Assembly: GCA_019843655.1 (NCBI GenBank)
Contig: JACDQD010000103.1
Span: forward strand, 3,658,001-3,722,000
Reading direction: 5' to 3'
Length of the DNA: 64,000 nt
Origin: Lethocerus indicus
Lineage: Eukaryota > Arthropoda > Insecta > Hemiptera > Belostomatidae
Below, one piece after another: positions 1-14,800 of this stretch. The notes beneath the pieces are model-generated. The model worked only from the letters and a program-made list of their open reading frames with translations, made no database searches and was not told where the DNA came from. Position 1 is the stretch's first letter. The number at the start of each line of letters is the position of its first letter. Position numbers and translations under genes: made by a program.

Positions 1-2646
1 AAACAATGTAAGATGATATTTGTGAAACAAATTGATTTGTTGAAAACTTCTCCACATTGCTCTTCGCAGCTATTTAAATTTAACATTGAAAATAAATCCC
101 GCAATATTCTACTTATGTTCGTAGATAGATTTATTTCCTTCCACTGTTAAATGTCATACTTTTGCCTGAGGGAATAAGCAATTTTGCTGCCAAATAAAAC
201 CATATATTTTATTAAAGTTTTGCTCATCCGTGTCGAAAAAAAATTTAATTTATTCTAAACTCAGACAGTACAAGATGTCAAAGAAGGATTTACTCGCCCG
301 TAAAATGGCCGCTGGTATTTCGATTAATAAAGTTGAGATTATGTCGTTATAGACTTTCGAACTGCATTATTTTCGCACCCACCTCATATATTTTACATTC
401 CACGGTTCTCTGAACAAGGTTTATGGTTTTCCTACTAATTTCTGTGTGAATTCCAACGTTCGGATTTTTTTTTGGTGGTTGAGGGGGGGGCAGATTTTTT
501 GTCGCCTAGATAAAAAAGGTTGCGGGGCCCCCCTCAAAGCGTGACAGAGGCCGTCGGGCCATCCATCACAGGGTCCCGGCCAAAATAAACAGCCCTGGAG
601 GGGTGTGCCCCCGCAGACCGAGATCAAATAGTTTAGATTGAGTTTCGGACACCCCTGTGAAATGGTTCGATAAGACGTCTTCAGAGGAACGGTTGTTTTT
701 TCTTCCACCCCTTTTTGTGTGTGTTCCTCTCCCTGTTCTTAACCCCCCGCCCCGCCACCACCCCAGCTGGTCTTTTTTCAGCCCCGAGTTCTTTGTTTTT
801 ATCCGCCAATTCTTGTTCGGGAAACCAATTCTCGGGCGCGCGCGGTTTCTCCAACTCGGCGGGGCGCGCCTCGGCAACTTGGCTAACGACTTTTAAATTA
901 CTTTTTTATTTTTTTTTCGCAGTCTGTTTTTCATCCCTCGAATGGGGCACGGGAAGTAAGGTCCCCGAAAATTCGGATTATCCTTAGAAGCCCCGTGACT
1001 TTATTTCCCTTATGGATAAATTTTTACCTGTATCACGCTACGCCTTATGTACTTCAATACATTGCTTTTGCATCATCTTCCTCCTCTAATAAGCAAAACG
1101 TGGTATATTTCAGTGTTTGTAGCTCTTGAAAATGAACTTTCTATATCGTTCATGACACTCTTGCCATGACTGCATTCGTTCGGAAACAGAGAATGTACTA
1201 GAATAAACGGGGTTTGTTGAAATAATGAACCCCCATTCCCGCTCATTTTACTCAAGCCATGTACAGATTATTAAAGTATTATATAAAACTCGACCTACAT
1301 ATACTAAGCAACTATATCCAAGTTCGTTAAAACAGGAATTTCACAATACCGTATGCTAGGCGGGTATATTTATTGAATATTTTGTTTGAGTACTTAAATT
1401 AATTTTCTTCAGCCGTACTATTAGTTGAAAACAATAATATCGAAACAGTAGAGTGATTGTCTGGTCAGCTTAGACTGGTTCCAGAACTCACATTATTACT
1501 AAAATAACGACGGTCACGGTGAAACCGGTCTAACGCAGGGCCATATAATCGAGAGAAGAAAGAACAAGATTGAAAATTAACTTTAATAGGTCTCGGGAAC
1601 CGGTTAGTATATATTTATTTCACATTCATTCCAACTTTCTCCAGTTAATAAACGGGGTCTGTGATTAATAAAGACACAAATATCGCTTTTATTGGTTATT
1701 TATTGAGTATTCGAAACGCCCGCTTCAATTTTCCCCTTTAAATGCAAATTATTCGTAAGGGTATCGCCTCGATTATGACTCCGACCGAGTTTAATGCACC
1801 ACATTATTCGAGAATTTTGTATTCTATCTTTTGCAAGATTCTATTTTCAAGTTGGCCAATAAATTCTGTCAGTATATTAATGGACACCGTGCCCATTTGA
1901 CTAATGAGTTTTCGTCCTGTCGGCCGTGCAGTTTCATGCAATTATTATAAACAGGTTTACAAACATGAAGACCGAACTTGTAATAAGAAAATTATTTATA
2001 ATATTTCAGACATATAGCAAAGGATTTATTGAAACTGTGATCATTTTCATTAAGATTACGAATTCACCTAATTTACATTTAGTTTTGGTCGATTGTCTAC
2101 ATACAACTTCATCTTATAGCATGTTTAGACGCAATATCTTTTTCGATACAGGTTTTTGGCCTCCCACGACTTTTAATGTTCTAATCGTCTGGGATAATCG
2201 TTAGACTGCTTTAATGTTTCAATTAACTTTTCTAACGACCACCATGACGTCCCCGAATCATAGTAATCTCGAGTCGGCTTAATTGAATCATCCCGCGGCT
2301 ATTATTTATTTCACCTCGGTGGGGCAGGGGAAGCGAATCGAATCTAAATTTAAAATCTTAATGAACATAAACGGAAGCTGTAAATAAATGCCCCCCCGGT
2401 CGTGATTTTCTTTAAATAACAGTTTCGGGACGGACCCATGGCCCCCATAAAACATGATGCAAATTAGTCGTGAACGCTCAGGAAACTTCGTTAACAGAAG
2501 TCGCCGTCGCAGACGGCCATAAATTCATCACCGGCGGGAATAGGAGGACAACTCCCGGTTTCTGGAAAGAGGGGTTTCGCAGACCCGAGGAGCTTCCCTT
2601 ACTTCTATTTCTGTTCGGCTCCGGCCCGTGCCCGACTTGAGGTTGG

Positions 2647-2684
2647 AACCTGAAATATGGCCATGGACTGGAGTCAATTAGGAC
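2647..2684 (+). repeat. 38-bp dispersed direct repeat, copy 1
   Basis: This 38-bp sequence recurs at 3,277-3,314 with only two mismatches. It contains the core GACTGGAGTCAATTAGGAC. Homology stops abruptly on both sides. I do not recognise the motif. Confidence 0.8.
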
Positions 2685-3276
2685 CTCCAATAGTTGCATC
2701 AGACCTTCCTCTTCTCTTATGTCTAACGTCAGATAAAACAGAAGGTAAATTATGTAGCAGAAAATCTCTCATAAATGAAACGGTTTAAGTCTCTTTTAAA
2801 ACTTTTAAGCTCTTCAGTAATTTCAGAAATCGTCTGCATCATCAAACTAGACTGCAGTATTAAGGCAGCAGTAAATGGCGAAAAGCCCAATATAATAAGA
2901 GAAGAAAATCAAGACTTAGTATGTCACGACAATTGAAATATCTTTAACAGGAATGATTACGTGCAGCAACATAATTTTTGTGTTACCTATTTGATGGTTA
3001 TACCGTAGCTTCTCGTGGTACGACGCTATTACTTTTAAGCGCTTGGAAAATTCGCAGGAAGTGGATATTTTCCAGCGATCCATCAAATCCACAGCGAAAA
3101 TCATTAATTGTCTGTCTGAAATATTACGTTCTCCAGAACTCATTCCTCAGACGCTTATGGACAAATGTCAACGCTGAGCCCGGTAAAGGACAAAATAGGA
3201 GAGTCGAAACGGGGAAAATGAGTAACACTAAGACCACCATTAGAGTCACGCCCCGGGCAACGAGAGCGGGAAAATT

Positions 3277-3314
3277 AACCTGAAATATGGGCACGGACTG
3301 GAGTCAATTAGGAC
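3277..3314 (+). repeat. 38-bp dispersed direct repeat, copy 2
   Basis: Second copy of the element at 2,647-2,684, in the same orientation and 630 bp away. It differs at two positions (GGCCATGG versus GGGCACGG). It could be a duplicated regulatory block or a fragment of an interspersed repeat. Confidence 0.8.
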
Positions 3315-6300
3315 TCAAAACTCGCACCCGAGCGGCCCTCTGTCTAACCATGGATGAAATATACCGGTACGGGAGAGCGGCGACTTTATATATACGGCGG
3401 GGCCCCCTCGAGTCGGCGCCTAGGTCCGCCCTAACCCACCCTAACTAGGACATCAAAAGGGACTAGGACCATCCTTTCGAGCTCTTTACCTCCTTCTTTA
3501 CCGCCTTTATATTCCTTTAAATCCCGCTGAATAGCTTAACTCGGCCCAAATGAACGTTCAAAGATAGAGAACATGAGAGAACTTCAGTTAAATATTCTCC
3601 CGTTTTTGGGCTACTACTTATGTTACTATTAGATTTATTTAAATAAGCATTCTATACAGCAGTGTATATTAATTGGAAAATCTCACATCAGGTAGAAAAA
3701 CAAGAATAACATGTTCAGTCTGCAGGATAAGGAAAAAATTTTGAAGGATATTTCCGGGACAATATTTTTTTTTAATTTTGAGCAAATTATCTGCCTATTC
3801 AGGAATGTGAGCGCGGGGGTCCGACCACCGTTAATTCGACTATTCACCGGTGTTTTTTTTCCCCCCATTCGACCGCCGATATAATGAAGGGACTTGACAT
3901 AAAGCGGGTTCGTAAAATACCAACTGCGAGGGGGACGATCATTACAGTCATTAAGGTTGGGTCTGGTGGGAGGGGTAGTGGACGACCCTCCCGACGGGCG
4001 ACGGGGCGGGGCCTGGCCTGACACAGAACATGCTGGCGTCCTCACGACACAGACGTTTCGGAAAAAACTTATGTTGCTATTAATAAATGTGGACGGCCTA
4101 GAATTATCTTCTGGGGATGATAGAGACCAGATCTCCACCATTATCAACAATCTGTATGGCCTTCCATTGTCGCATTATGATTTTTATCGGTCGTCCAGAC
4201 CTCCAGACGCAGATACTTGACAAATCTACACACTCTGAAACTGAACAAGATCCCTGCATTGCTGTTTTTAGGGTAGCAGAAAGATATTTAATTATATACT
4301 TCTCTATTACACAATATTTATGTATTATTTTATTATATTTTACTATCACTTGGCTCTTTGTATTGGTTTTTCCAGTTTTATGAGTCCAATGCAACTTTCT
4401 ATCGTCTGTAGGCTTCTTCGATCATTCAGCAGGCTGAAACTGAAAAATTCAGTAATACGTAATAGTATCCTGTTTTGAATAATCAATTGTTAAACCGGTC
4501 ACAAAGTATTAAGCGGCTGCACAGAGATCTAGAGTAAATTGAATATTTAATTCAGAAGGTCTCGTTTAAACATACCATCGGCCATTTTAAAATAATAAAC
4601 CGCCACTGTTACTGCATCCGGCGACGGGTTCGAAAATTCCCATGATTAATTACTGTCACGGGCTAATTATTAACATAATCCCGAATCCTGCTAATGAACC
4701 TCATCGCTGGGGATTATATTAGGGTCCCCTCCCGTCAGTATTACCAACACGCTTAACTAGATCACAAATTGAGCTGTTTTTGTTCCGATGTATTTTTTTT
4801 CTCGTGAAAATGTTTCAAGCAAACAAAATTGATTATTGGTTCACTGAAATCAGCCTTTCGACGGAGTAAATTCAATTCAGTCTTTTTCACTAGACGATAA
4901 TTAATTCTGATATTATACACTTTAGGAAAACTGTACAGGAAAAAGAGACCTTTATAATTTTAATTTCATAATTCGCTTTTAATATTATTTTGTAGTTCAT
5001 ATAAAAATTCTTTTAACTTAATTTCTCTTAACGTTCTTTAAATATTACTTCTGATCTAATTCATTCCTATTCGTCGTGGGCTCATTCTTGCCTATTGGTT
5101 TCTCCTCGCGAATTTCTTCGTTTCCAAGTAAACCTCGCTCTCCCTCTCTCGGAACTATCGCTAATTGATCGCTTCTTATGTTCGTTTCCCTCTCAGATTA
5201 TCAGGTCCCAGAATGGAATTGGGCTGGATGTGAAATCGCGTAGTTCAGCTGCCCGATTGGCACAAAGGGGAGTGCAACCTGAGATGTGGGAGGGGGATGG
5301 GGTGATACGACCGCAGTATTGGCCTAGGCGGTATGGAGGTCTCCGGTGATGGCTAACTACCGCCAGCCTCTCCCCAAGGCCTAATCAAACGCGCCCCGCC
5401 CCCGCCGCCTCCGCCACCTAGTACCTGATTGATCTAGCCTCGAGGTTGACCGCCTCTCAATTCCTCCATTAGCCCGAATGCACGGGAGTCCCCCGCAAGA
5501 GGGTATCAGTCGACATCAGAATATCACACTGCTAGAATGTTATTTTTCGGCATTACCTCCTATAAGGCTCGAAGGTCTTTCTATCTTTCTTCAAGCGCTA
5601 CTGTATCTCTCAAGCGCCACATGAATCAAACAATTCCCTTAAATAATGGCATCGTACCCCACATTCGTATATCTATATAACATTCTGTCCATTAAGTTTC
5701 ATGTTACATTTAACCCAGGCCATCTCGGTTAGGCATGAGACGAATCTACACACAGATTGAGCGCCGGAGTGCTTCGATAAAATTTACCCTCGCCTATACA
5801 CTCGTTGCTCTATACACGGATGGATATTTTCGGCCATAAAAATTAATGTTATATTATTATTATTCTTATTTATCTTTGAGAATGAAATAATTATTTTGAT
5901 ACGCACTGTCCTGAAGATGCCAGTTAACGTGGTGTTCATAGGACCGTGATCCCATTTGTGATAAAATTCAGAAGAGTGTTCAGAACTAACAGCAAGATTG
6001 TTTTACAATGGAGTTGAAACGTGAAATATTTGACTGTTGAGTGAAGCGTCCCGGGCCCGGGGATCTCAGCGGTCACCGACCAGTGAGGCACCACCCAATA
6101 GGGACCAGGAGGACGATAAGAGTTTTTATTAAGTGAAAGCCATTAAGACTCTCCCCTATTCCCTCACGGCGCCTTCCGATCCCAGATTCGTTTCCGAATC
6201 GTTTCTGACAGCTCCCAACTGAGTGTGGGAAGCCGTCGTTGCAACGTGCGTTTTATTAAGCAGTTCAAAAAAAAAATAGGAATGAGCGGGTAAACTAAAA

Positions 6301-8799
6301 TACGGGGAAAAAAATAAAAGAAACTTGGCCCTTTTAGAATGAACGATTAAAAACGTGAACCTCCCCCCAACCTTACGAGTTAAAAATCCCCGTGGCTTCC
6401 AGTCTTATCTTTAATGGAGCCCGCTAAGTGCGCCTTCCTCCCTGTGAAAGCATCCTCCGCAATAAAACACTCATTAGAGCTAAAAGGTTCTAAAAATAGT
6501 TGTCGCTCCCCCTCCCACCCACCCTTTACATCCTTCGTCTCTAACGCCACGTATTTAATTGAGACCAATAAATTCTATCGGGGCGCCAAAGAAACGCCGC
6601 GTTATGTTGGGAGTGGGGGACCCTATATAACGATCCTCATATTTATCTGTTCTTAACGAGTTTTCCCGGCATTATTAGGGCCGCCATCCACTGGGAGATG
6701 ACTGAATTGCGCTCGCGAGAACGTAAACTATCTTCACTACTGGTGTACATATTGTTGAACTATTCAAATTTCATTGATGAGAGTAGATTGTTTAGAGTAA
6801 TAATAATCGGCATAAACTGCTGCATGATAATGGTTTGAAAATATGTAATTTATATTAAAAAATCCGAGAAAAAATTACAGCTTCTCGGCATTTGGTACAG
6901 ACCGTTCCACTTTAAAACGCAGATCGGGTGAATTTAATTCGATTTGTATTTTAGCATAAGCATTATACCGCGGGCGTGCCATTCATTTTAATAGGCGGGG
7001 AACGGAGCTAAAGAGAGCTCCTGGGGCTCCCGCTTTCTTTGTAAATTGAATTCCTCCATTGGTAAGAAATAAGGCTCTCTATGGCCAACCATTTCCCGCC
7101 CCCGCCCCACGATTCCTTTGAGGAGGCGGCGTGAAAGAGCGCCGGGCCCGTATTGGAACGCTACTTGTATTGTGTGCGACCTTTTGCGGGCTCAAAGACC
7201 CGACTAATAGGTTTGGAATACCCGCACTGAGGCGTTCCACTCCAGAACCGTGTTAGGACACACCTCACTCGAGGAATAACGAGATCTATTGCCCCTGGGG
7301 AATTATATTCGATCCAAAATTTTCCAGGAAATCGGAACATCGTCTCAATTTGAAATTATCAATAACATTAAATACTTTCTAACTACGGTAATCGCGGTAT
7401 ATATTATAACTAATTTATGAAGGGAAATCAAAATATCCGGAAATACTCAATTGAAAATATCATTCTACAATACAACGACTGTAAGTGGGACTACACTCGG
7501 GCAAGCTACTTTATATGGAAACGCAGCTTAACGGGTTATTCCAACAGATAAGGCATAAATTAATTGAAGCGAGGTAATTAAGACGTCTGTAATATATCGG
7601 TAGCGTTGGGATTCAGGTTTTAGATAAGCCGATTCGATACGCGTTAGGCCGATCTTCGTTACGTAACAGGTGTAAACTCCCACTTTGTCTCATGGTACAA
7701 AAGGAACATGTGTTAATTGTTTTTGGGTTCACCGTTCAAGAGATAATTGGTGATATTCAATTTATCCGAACTTTCTTCTGTCCCCTTTATATTAGAATAG
7801 GAACACAAAATAAAGCTTAATAAGACTTATTCTACTTATATCTAGTTATATATAGAAATAAAGATATTTATAATTACAAATTGTAAATTGTGTAGCACAG
7901 ACGGTAAGAGTGGTTGAAACATTTAATTATTTTATACGTTCATAGTGTTTAAAATTTTAATTTGCATTTTGCAAATTACCAGAAATAATTGGTGGGGAGG
8001 GGGGATTTACGCAATTAATACAGGAAATTAGATGCTAAAGACAGGTGTAGATTGAGTCATTTACTGTAATCGACATCCAATCCCCCATTTTGGACGGTAC
8101 GAGTTACGTAAATCTTCGAACTGGAAATGGCGGAACGAATTGAAGGACTCTATTAAACGAATCTCGACATCAACCCACCGCGATAAGGTATTTTTATTTA
8201 TGAACTACAATCAAGATCTCGGTTATATCAGAATTTTTTCATATCTAATAAAACAAAATGAAAAGAAGGAAGAATTTTAAATTATCGTATTTGTTAAGGA
8301 ATGTTAATGGAGTAGTACAGTAGAATTTCAGATACCCTGCATCAATGAAAAAAAGAGGGAAATAGAAGTGAATCAGGATGACACAAAGAACCCGAAAAAA
8401 AGTCCCAGTTCCGGTAGGGCGCTCAGATGTGAACCGGAACTAGTTAGTCACAATAAGAAGGCGGAGAGTACGTCTTTTTTCCACTCCCCGATTGGCCCCC
8501 CGAACGCTCTCGACAATATATGTGATGTCGGTCTACGTCCGGGGGCGGGTCGATGATCCTGCCCCCGCGGGGGCGGCGCTACGTGTTTCTTATCGCATTC
8601 TTCGATAGACATATAGTCGGGCGGTCTCTATTGCTCGAGAGGCCCGGGGGCCGTAAATCCTCCGGGGGCGGCACCGTTCTCGCCTATCAGCTGAGCAATA
8701 TAGGTGTTACGTGTTCAATAAAGTCCACATGATGAAACGCTCCCTAATAAATCACTTTTGGATGGCGTGTCGGGGCCTATCATCTTGGTGCCCCACTTA

Positions 8800-8852
8800 A
8801 AACCATATGTATATATATAAATGTATATATGTACATATGTATACATATTAAA
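8800..8852. repeat. AT-rich palindromic microsatellite
   Basis: A run of alternating AT/GT dinucleotides contains nested perfect palindromes such as ATATGTATACATAT. It is a simple-sequence, cruciform-prone tract with no gene signal. Confidence 0.75.
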
Positions 8853-11800
8853 ATCTTTTAATATATAATTATAAGTTGATTTTTAACTTTCTATGGTGCT
8901 GTGGTGGTATTACATGTTATTATGTATTGATATATTGAAGTTAAAGAAAGGTTAATAAAAGGTCAATAAGTAATATTATATGGCATTTATCTCAAGAAAT
9001 TTGAATAAATTTTTTGCTACAGTCACACGGCTCAACGTACATACACAAAGACGTTACTGAATCTGACCTAAACCTGGAGTTCGCGAGCTCATTTTCATAA
9101 TTCTGACTGGAGGAAAAGCGCGCTTTTGTTCTACGCGCACACTGGGTTCCACAAAGGTTCTTTGAACGAATCTGGACAATAGGGTTTCCCAAATACCCGG
9201 TACTGTAAAACCGCTGAAAAGCGTAGGAAGGTTGGAAAGGGATGGATGGGGAGGGGTGTAAACAACTTATTGTAAATATGTTATAAATGCTGTTACAATA
9301 ATTATGGTGCCCAAATTACACAATTACCGGGTAATAATTTTGAAGTGTACACAATACCAAATCTACAGACGTAATTCTAAATTTATCCATACCACTTCCT
9401 TTAACCTTTCACATTATTATAAATTAATTACTAATTTGTTGCATAATTGTTGATTCCGGTAAACTACAGAAAAAAATGCACATTTACCATCCGGATTTAA
9501 ACGGTAATTATGTATAAACATGTTAAACAAAAAGAAATGTGTAATTTCCGGCACGGTTCCCTCCAAATATACCATTTGGGAATGTCACACGTCCGCTGTT
9601 GAGGAGAAGCGCCCGACCACAGAACTGAACAGGAGCTTCAATAAGACATTAGACTCCGTTTTAAATAATAGCAATAAATCCTGTCTGGCCGACATGTATT
9701 TCTACTTACGTTCTGGTACGGTACCGGGATTTTGGTTGGGGCGCAATTTAATCTGAATTGTGTACCGAGTGACACGGGCGCTAATTGATTTGTCGTGTAG
9801 GGGCCGCGGCCGCCGAGTGTCCTCCCCCGGCCCCGCCCCCGCCCCTCACCACACTTCAAAAACCATTACGGGACCGCACATTCACCGCCGCCGACGGTCT
9901 ATTTTCGGGTTTGTTTAGATTTTAGAAAACCTCAAACAAATTAGTATTAAACGGCCGCCGAGCAAATAAGACCTCTGACTTCATTTGAAAACCAAATGCT
10001 TTTAGTGGCCATTCGCTGGATGAATAATTATTTTCCTACCGGGAATTAACGGTCCCTTCCGAATGTATTTAAGATGTTAATGCTGATTTTTTCAATGTGT
10101 TAGTCATCTGTTTGAACATTACAGAGAAAGTCCGGTGTAATATTTAAATTTGTATTTTGTTGGCACCTATTAATAATTAAGGATGTATTGTAGAGAGTAT
10201 ATATGCGTTGTGTGTACTAGCAGAGTCTATACCTGGGGGCCCAGGCAGTATATATTTATTGTTAGTCGCTGTTAAAATGAACGCGTGACCAATATGGACA
10301 AGATGACGCCGAGAGGTTACGAGGCCGCAGGGGGGTGGCCGGGCCCCTTTTAAGCCCTGCCCTGTCCTTTAGCCAGCTGAGCCCTTATGGATGACCTAAG
10401 GTAGCTGACCGCCAGCCGGTAAACTCAGCCCTTAATACGTTCCAAGATTGATCATTATACAGAAGAAAATTATACAATAGCATTGCATCCTCAAGGATTA
10501 TTGGTTTAATCCAACATCAAATATTAGAAACTAGCTGAATGGGAAGACAACTAAAGGGGGAAAAAATGTTGTACAGTATTAATTCTTGGCCCTGATTCTA
10601 ATTAAGACGAAAAACTGCGATTTTCCTGTAGAGAGCCATCCGAAATGAAGAAGGTAACCTTGAGATGTTTAGTGTTACTGGGGCGGTTACTGTTGTATGT
10701 AATACGGTTAACCAGAACCGGGTACCTCCGATCGCTGGGAGTGCACTTGCGGTGTCGCCTTGGTCATATACAAGCTTCATGTAGGGGGATTCCCTTTGCA
10801 TATGCCAAGCTAGTGTCAATAAAACAAAATTGAATAAAAGTGTCGTAGTACAACGATCATAAGTTGGAATTATTTTTCTAAGCCAGAAATAAAAAGGGGA
10901 ATAAATAAATAATAGTAAAAATATACTTTTATTTTCTGAAAGCATGAAAGATATACCGCATATTAACATATTTTTATCATCAGAAACAGAAGCAACAGTT
11001 TCCGATTTTTCCGATCATTGATTTTATTTTCCCACACAATATCGTCCCTTCTGTGGCACAGGGGCTTTAATAATCGCGTCTCACTTCCTCCTGAAGAGAA
11101 CTTGCCTGAATTTGCCAATCTTCTCCATCGCCATGGAATATAAGACGTATAGTGATTACAGAGATAACGTGTGCCTTATATTCGATGTTCATGCGGTAAG
11201 TCTGCCGTAGCGGCGTTGAGAAATTAGATTAAACGCTTCGGGGTTTATTTTATTAACGCCGGCCCGAGGTGGGAAGTAGGAAAAACTGTATTGGGGGAGG
11301 ACGCGGGCCGCGTGCGGACGATCCGGGTCGGAGTGCAATCAGACTGAAAGCCGGCGGAGGGAGACGCGCGGCGACAAATCGCCCCCCAATTGCATTTGCA
11401 TTTATCGCGTAGCCGGCGATAGATTGGCCCCCTCCGACTTATTGGATTGGTTCCAGGTCGGACCCGGCCGGGTCGAGGAGGCCGGTGCCCGCCTCTCTAT
11501 TGTCCTCCGGATAAACATCCGTCTGCGGGGGACGGATGGGGCAGTTCACCCCCTGACATGAAATACTGTTGTGCCAGTTGGGCGTAAAACGAATTGGAAA
11601 AAGGAAGAATATTGTCCGGTAAGTATACTTTTCTATAATTAAAAAAATATAAGGTTATCGATGGAAACATTTCGGTGACATCGGGCTTCTATCTGTTTTG
11701 CATATGTCATTTATGTCCGTATTTGATATAATAGATGAATCCATTTTATTACAGGGGCTTCGGCTGAGAATTTAACTTCTTGGAACCTGACTGTTGAAAC

Positions 11801-14800
11801 GCTCAAACCAAATAGGTTCAGCGAGACGGGACATAAACTCTGCGATAAGCGGTCGGGTGAGCCCTGAACGGGAGTCGGACCGACACCCAGCCGTCGGACG
11901 TGGGCATTTAATACTGGGACGGCCATCGCGGTCGAAGCGAGCGATATGATTAACGAGCGGTCGAAATTGGAAAAAGGTTTTCGAAAGGGGCGAGTAGCCG
12001 TCGGCCGGTAGCGGCCGCAAATTGCCGGGCTCCTAATGGCCCGTGCCGAATCAGAGCGGGACCGGAATTCAGCGCCAGCCCATGCTAATAAGAAATACGG
12101 TGTGACGTGCGGCCGTCTCACGCTCCGGGAACCGAGTTAGCTCGGGCCCCTCCTACCTATAAACTTTTCGAATTATTCCAGACGTATATTCGAACCAAAA
12201 ATATACGTTCCCGGTTTATTTATTATTATTGGAATGGTCATAGTGAATATATACGCCTTCCAGGTGTAGGCCATTCTAATTCCTAGATTGTGGTAAGTGT
12301 AATTCAGAGCATTACAGAATTATGTGTGAGAATTATTTGTTTGAAAAACCTTCTAGATTCAAAGCTTTGGTAGGTTCAAAGAATTTCTGTCTCCTCTCGG
12401 CTCCTGGAGATGCTGAATTTCAAACCTTCATTTTCCTCAAACAACCGAGTACCACAGTGTTGTTAGACATTAGTCTCCAGTTAGAAGCCCCCACTATTTT
12501 ATAACAGATGAATCGTTGAAACTGGATTAATACCCGTAGGGTCGGATCTGGAAAATATTTCTCATTATCCTTTTCCTTTTCCTTCTGGGACATGAAAGAA
12601 AATAGACAGGGGGGAGGTCAGAGGGTAGCAATGGTTAAAAAGACGGTTCGTGAAGGGTGTATGGGCGACACGAGGGGTTTCGTGTTTCATGCGGGGCCCT
12701 CCCCAACGAGACCGTGTCCTGTTACGACCGCAATTGAACAAAGAGATTCCTCAGTCGATTCTCCTCAACCGACCCGGCATTTAAATACCCTCGTTTTGTA
12801 CCCACAGTATTTTTTTGTGTGCGCAACAATTGTCGGATCGAAGACGGTTTCGAATTACCGAAGATAATAGTTTTTTTTCATAGGCCGCTGAGATGGGTCT
12901 CGATTAATTTGGAAACAATGAGCCCACGTGGGCCTTCCAGAAATCAATTGGTGCTTTGTATCTCCGCTGAGTCAATCAAAGTTATTAAGTAATATTACCA
13001 ACAGAATCATCCTGCATTAATTGTCATTTAAATTTAAAATTGTCAATTTTAATTCCGATGACAATCTTTTAACTGAAAATTGATTTAGTAATTAGGATCT
13101 TTTAAATTCTAGAAACCGTAATAGTAATAAATGTTCTCTCACTAGGACGTAGAATCCAACCCATTCATTATATAACAAAAGCTCAACTAAATGGCTCAAA
13201 CGTGATAAGAATATGGACGCGGCGATTAACATGGCTAACTTTCGGTAAAATTCCGAAATTGTAGAAGGTATTTTGCGAAACAATATTATTTGGTATTTTC
13301 TAATTCAAAGAATTGAAACATTGCGATAGGCTAAATGAAAACTACATTACAGTTGCAAGGAATTTCGGGTTCATAATTGTAACCTAGTCTGTGCAATTGC
13401 TCGGGTTTCTAAATAGACTATGGTCTATTATTATTGCTTATAGATTTCAACTTTCGGAGAAAGTAAACGAAGCGGGAATAAGATTTTCTAAAGCAAATGA
13501 ATGTTTTCCAGGCCGAAGTTTTTCTGCTGGGTCGCCTCGGAAATTACTCAGAGGGAATTCCCGGTATATAAATCACGTATAAAAAGAACATTATATTCTT
13601 GAAAATCGCGGCTAATAAAAACTTTGGGTCTGGCGGTGGTAGGGACTTTAACCTCGAAATACACTGTTAATGGGTTTCGAACAAACAAAAGAGATTACCG
13701 GGGGCCCTGAAGTTTCATCAGTTCCTGTATTTCATTTTAACTCTTTCATTACTCTGCCGCCTGGGTCGTCTAGCCGGTCGGTGAGGAACAACTTCAAAAA
13801 AGTATTAACGCTCGCAACAACAACAAACAACTGCGCTTGCACAAACTTTGTGCGGATAAAAAAAAAAGAGGTCGGGGTCATCCAAAAGCATGTTTTGCCA
13901 TTGTCTTTGTTTCAAGTGCGGTAGTTCAATAGATAATAAAAACGGAAGACAAAAGAAATAATAATTTACATTGATTAATTAGTGTTTAAAATGTGTTGAT
14001 CATTAAGTGTGATACCGATGTTTCTATAAGATGGAGCATCCCACCAAAGGATGACGCACACCTGTCGTCCGGAATATATTTAAATATAACTGAATCGCTT
14101 AGCGATAATGGCATAAATACTGGAGGGTGAAATTGAGTGTACGACGATAAATAAAAGGACTTCCCTAATTAGTATAAGCCACTTCGGCGGAAAATAGGAT
14201 GACGTGTAGACTTGTTAGCGGTCGTGGGCCCTTCCCGGTTCCAATTTTAGAAACTCAGCCTCCTTATTTATAAAAGCTTTTAAGATTTTTCTTTGCACGA
14301 TTCTTACCATTTTCCGAAACGCCGCCCATTTCACATCCGCGCGCTTACTTTAAACACGTTTCCCGGAAGTATTTTGACCGCAAAATATCCTACAGAAAAA
14401 AAGAAGACGCGGAAGGATAAATAGTGCTCACTTTGGGAAACACAAGCTTCTCAAAAGTAGTGTCCAATTATTTAATTTCTGTTAACTAGTTGAAATATTG
14501 ATTTAGTTTTTCATTCTTATTCTTAGAAGCTTCTGTCTATATGCAGAGTTAATGCATTGCTAGTTTATTTTAACTCCAGATCCAATCCGATTTACGGTTT
14601 AGTTAAGGTTTTAAAATGGACTGAACATCCAAGCGATGATCAGCTTCACGTTTCACTCACAAAGTGAAGCCTGAGAATAATCAGGCTACTTCTGAATAAT
14701 TATGATTCGATGATAAATTATTCTATAAGCCCCTAATTGTATAACTAGAAATATGCATCAATTCATCCCTATTCAATAACGGAATAAAACAAAATAAAAT

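Larger units (their letters stand above)
1..8790. other. Non-coding region, no supportable gene
   Basis: Open frames here are short (about 155 codons at most), lack recognisable domains, signal peptides or repeats, and overlap one another on both strands. GC-rich islands (about 480-960, 3,370-3,470, 5,215-5,500, 6,045-6,240, 7,080-7,160 and 8,540-8,700) alternate with strongly AT-rich DNA. A G/C-only palindrome, GCCCCCGCGGGGGC, lies near 8,564-8,577. The only internal repeat I noticed is the 38-bp pair listed separately. The stretch could be intergenic, intronic or regulatory DNA; the sequence alone does not decide. Confidence 0.6.
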
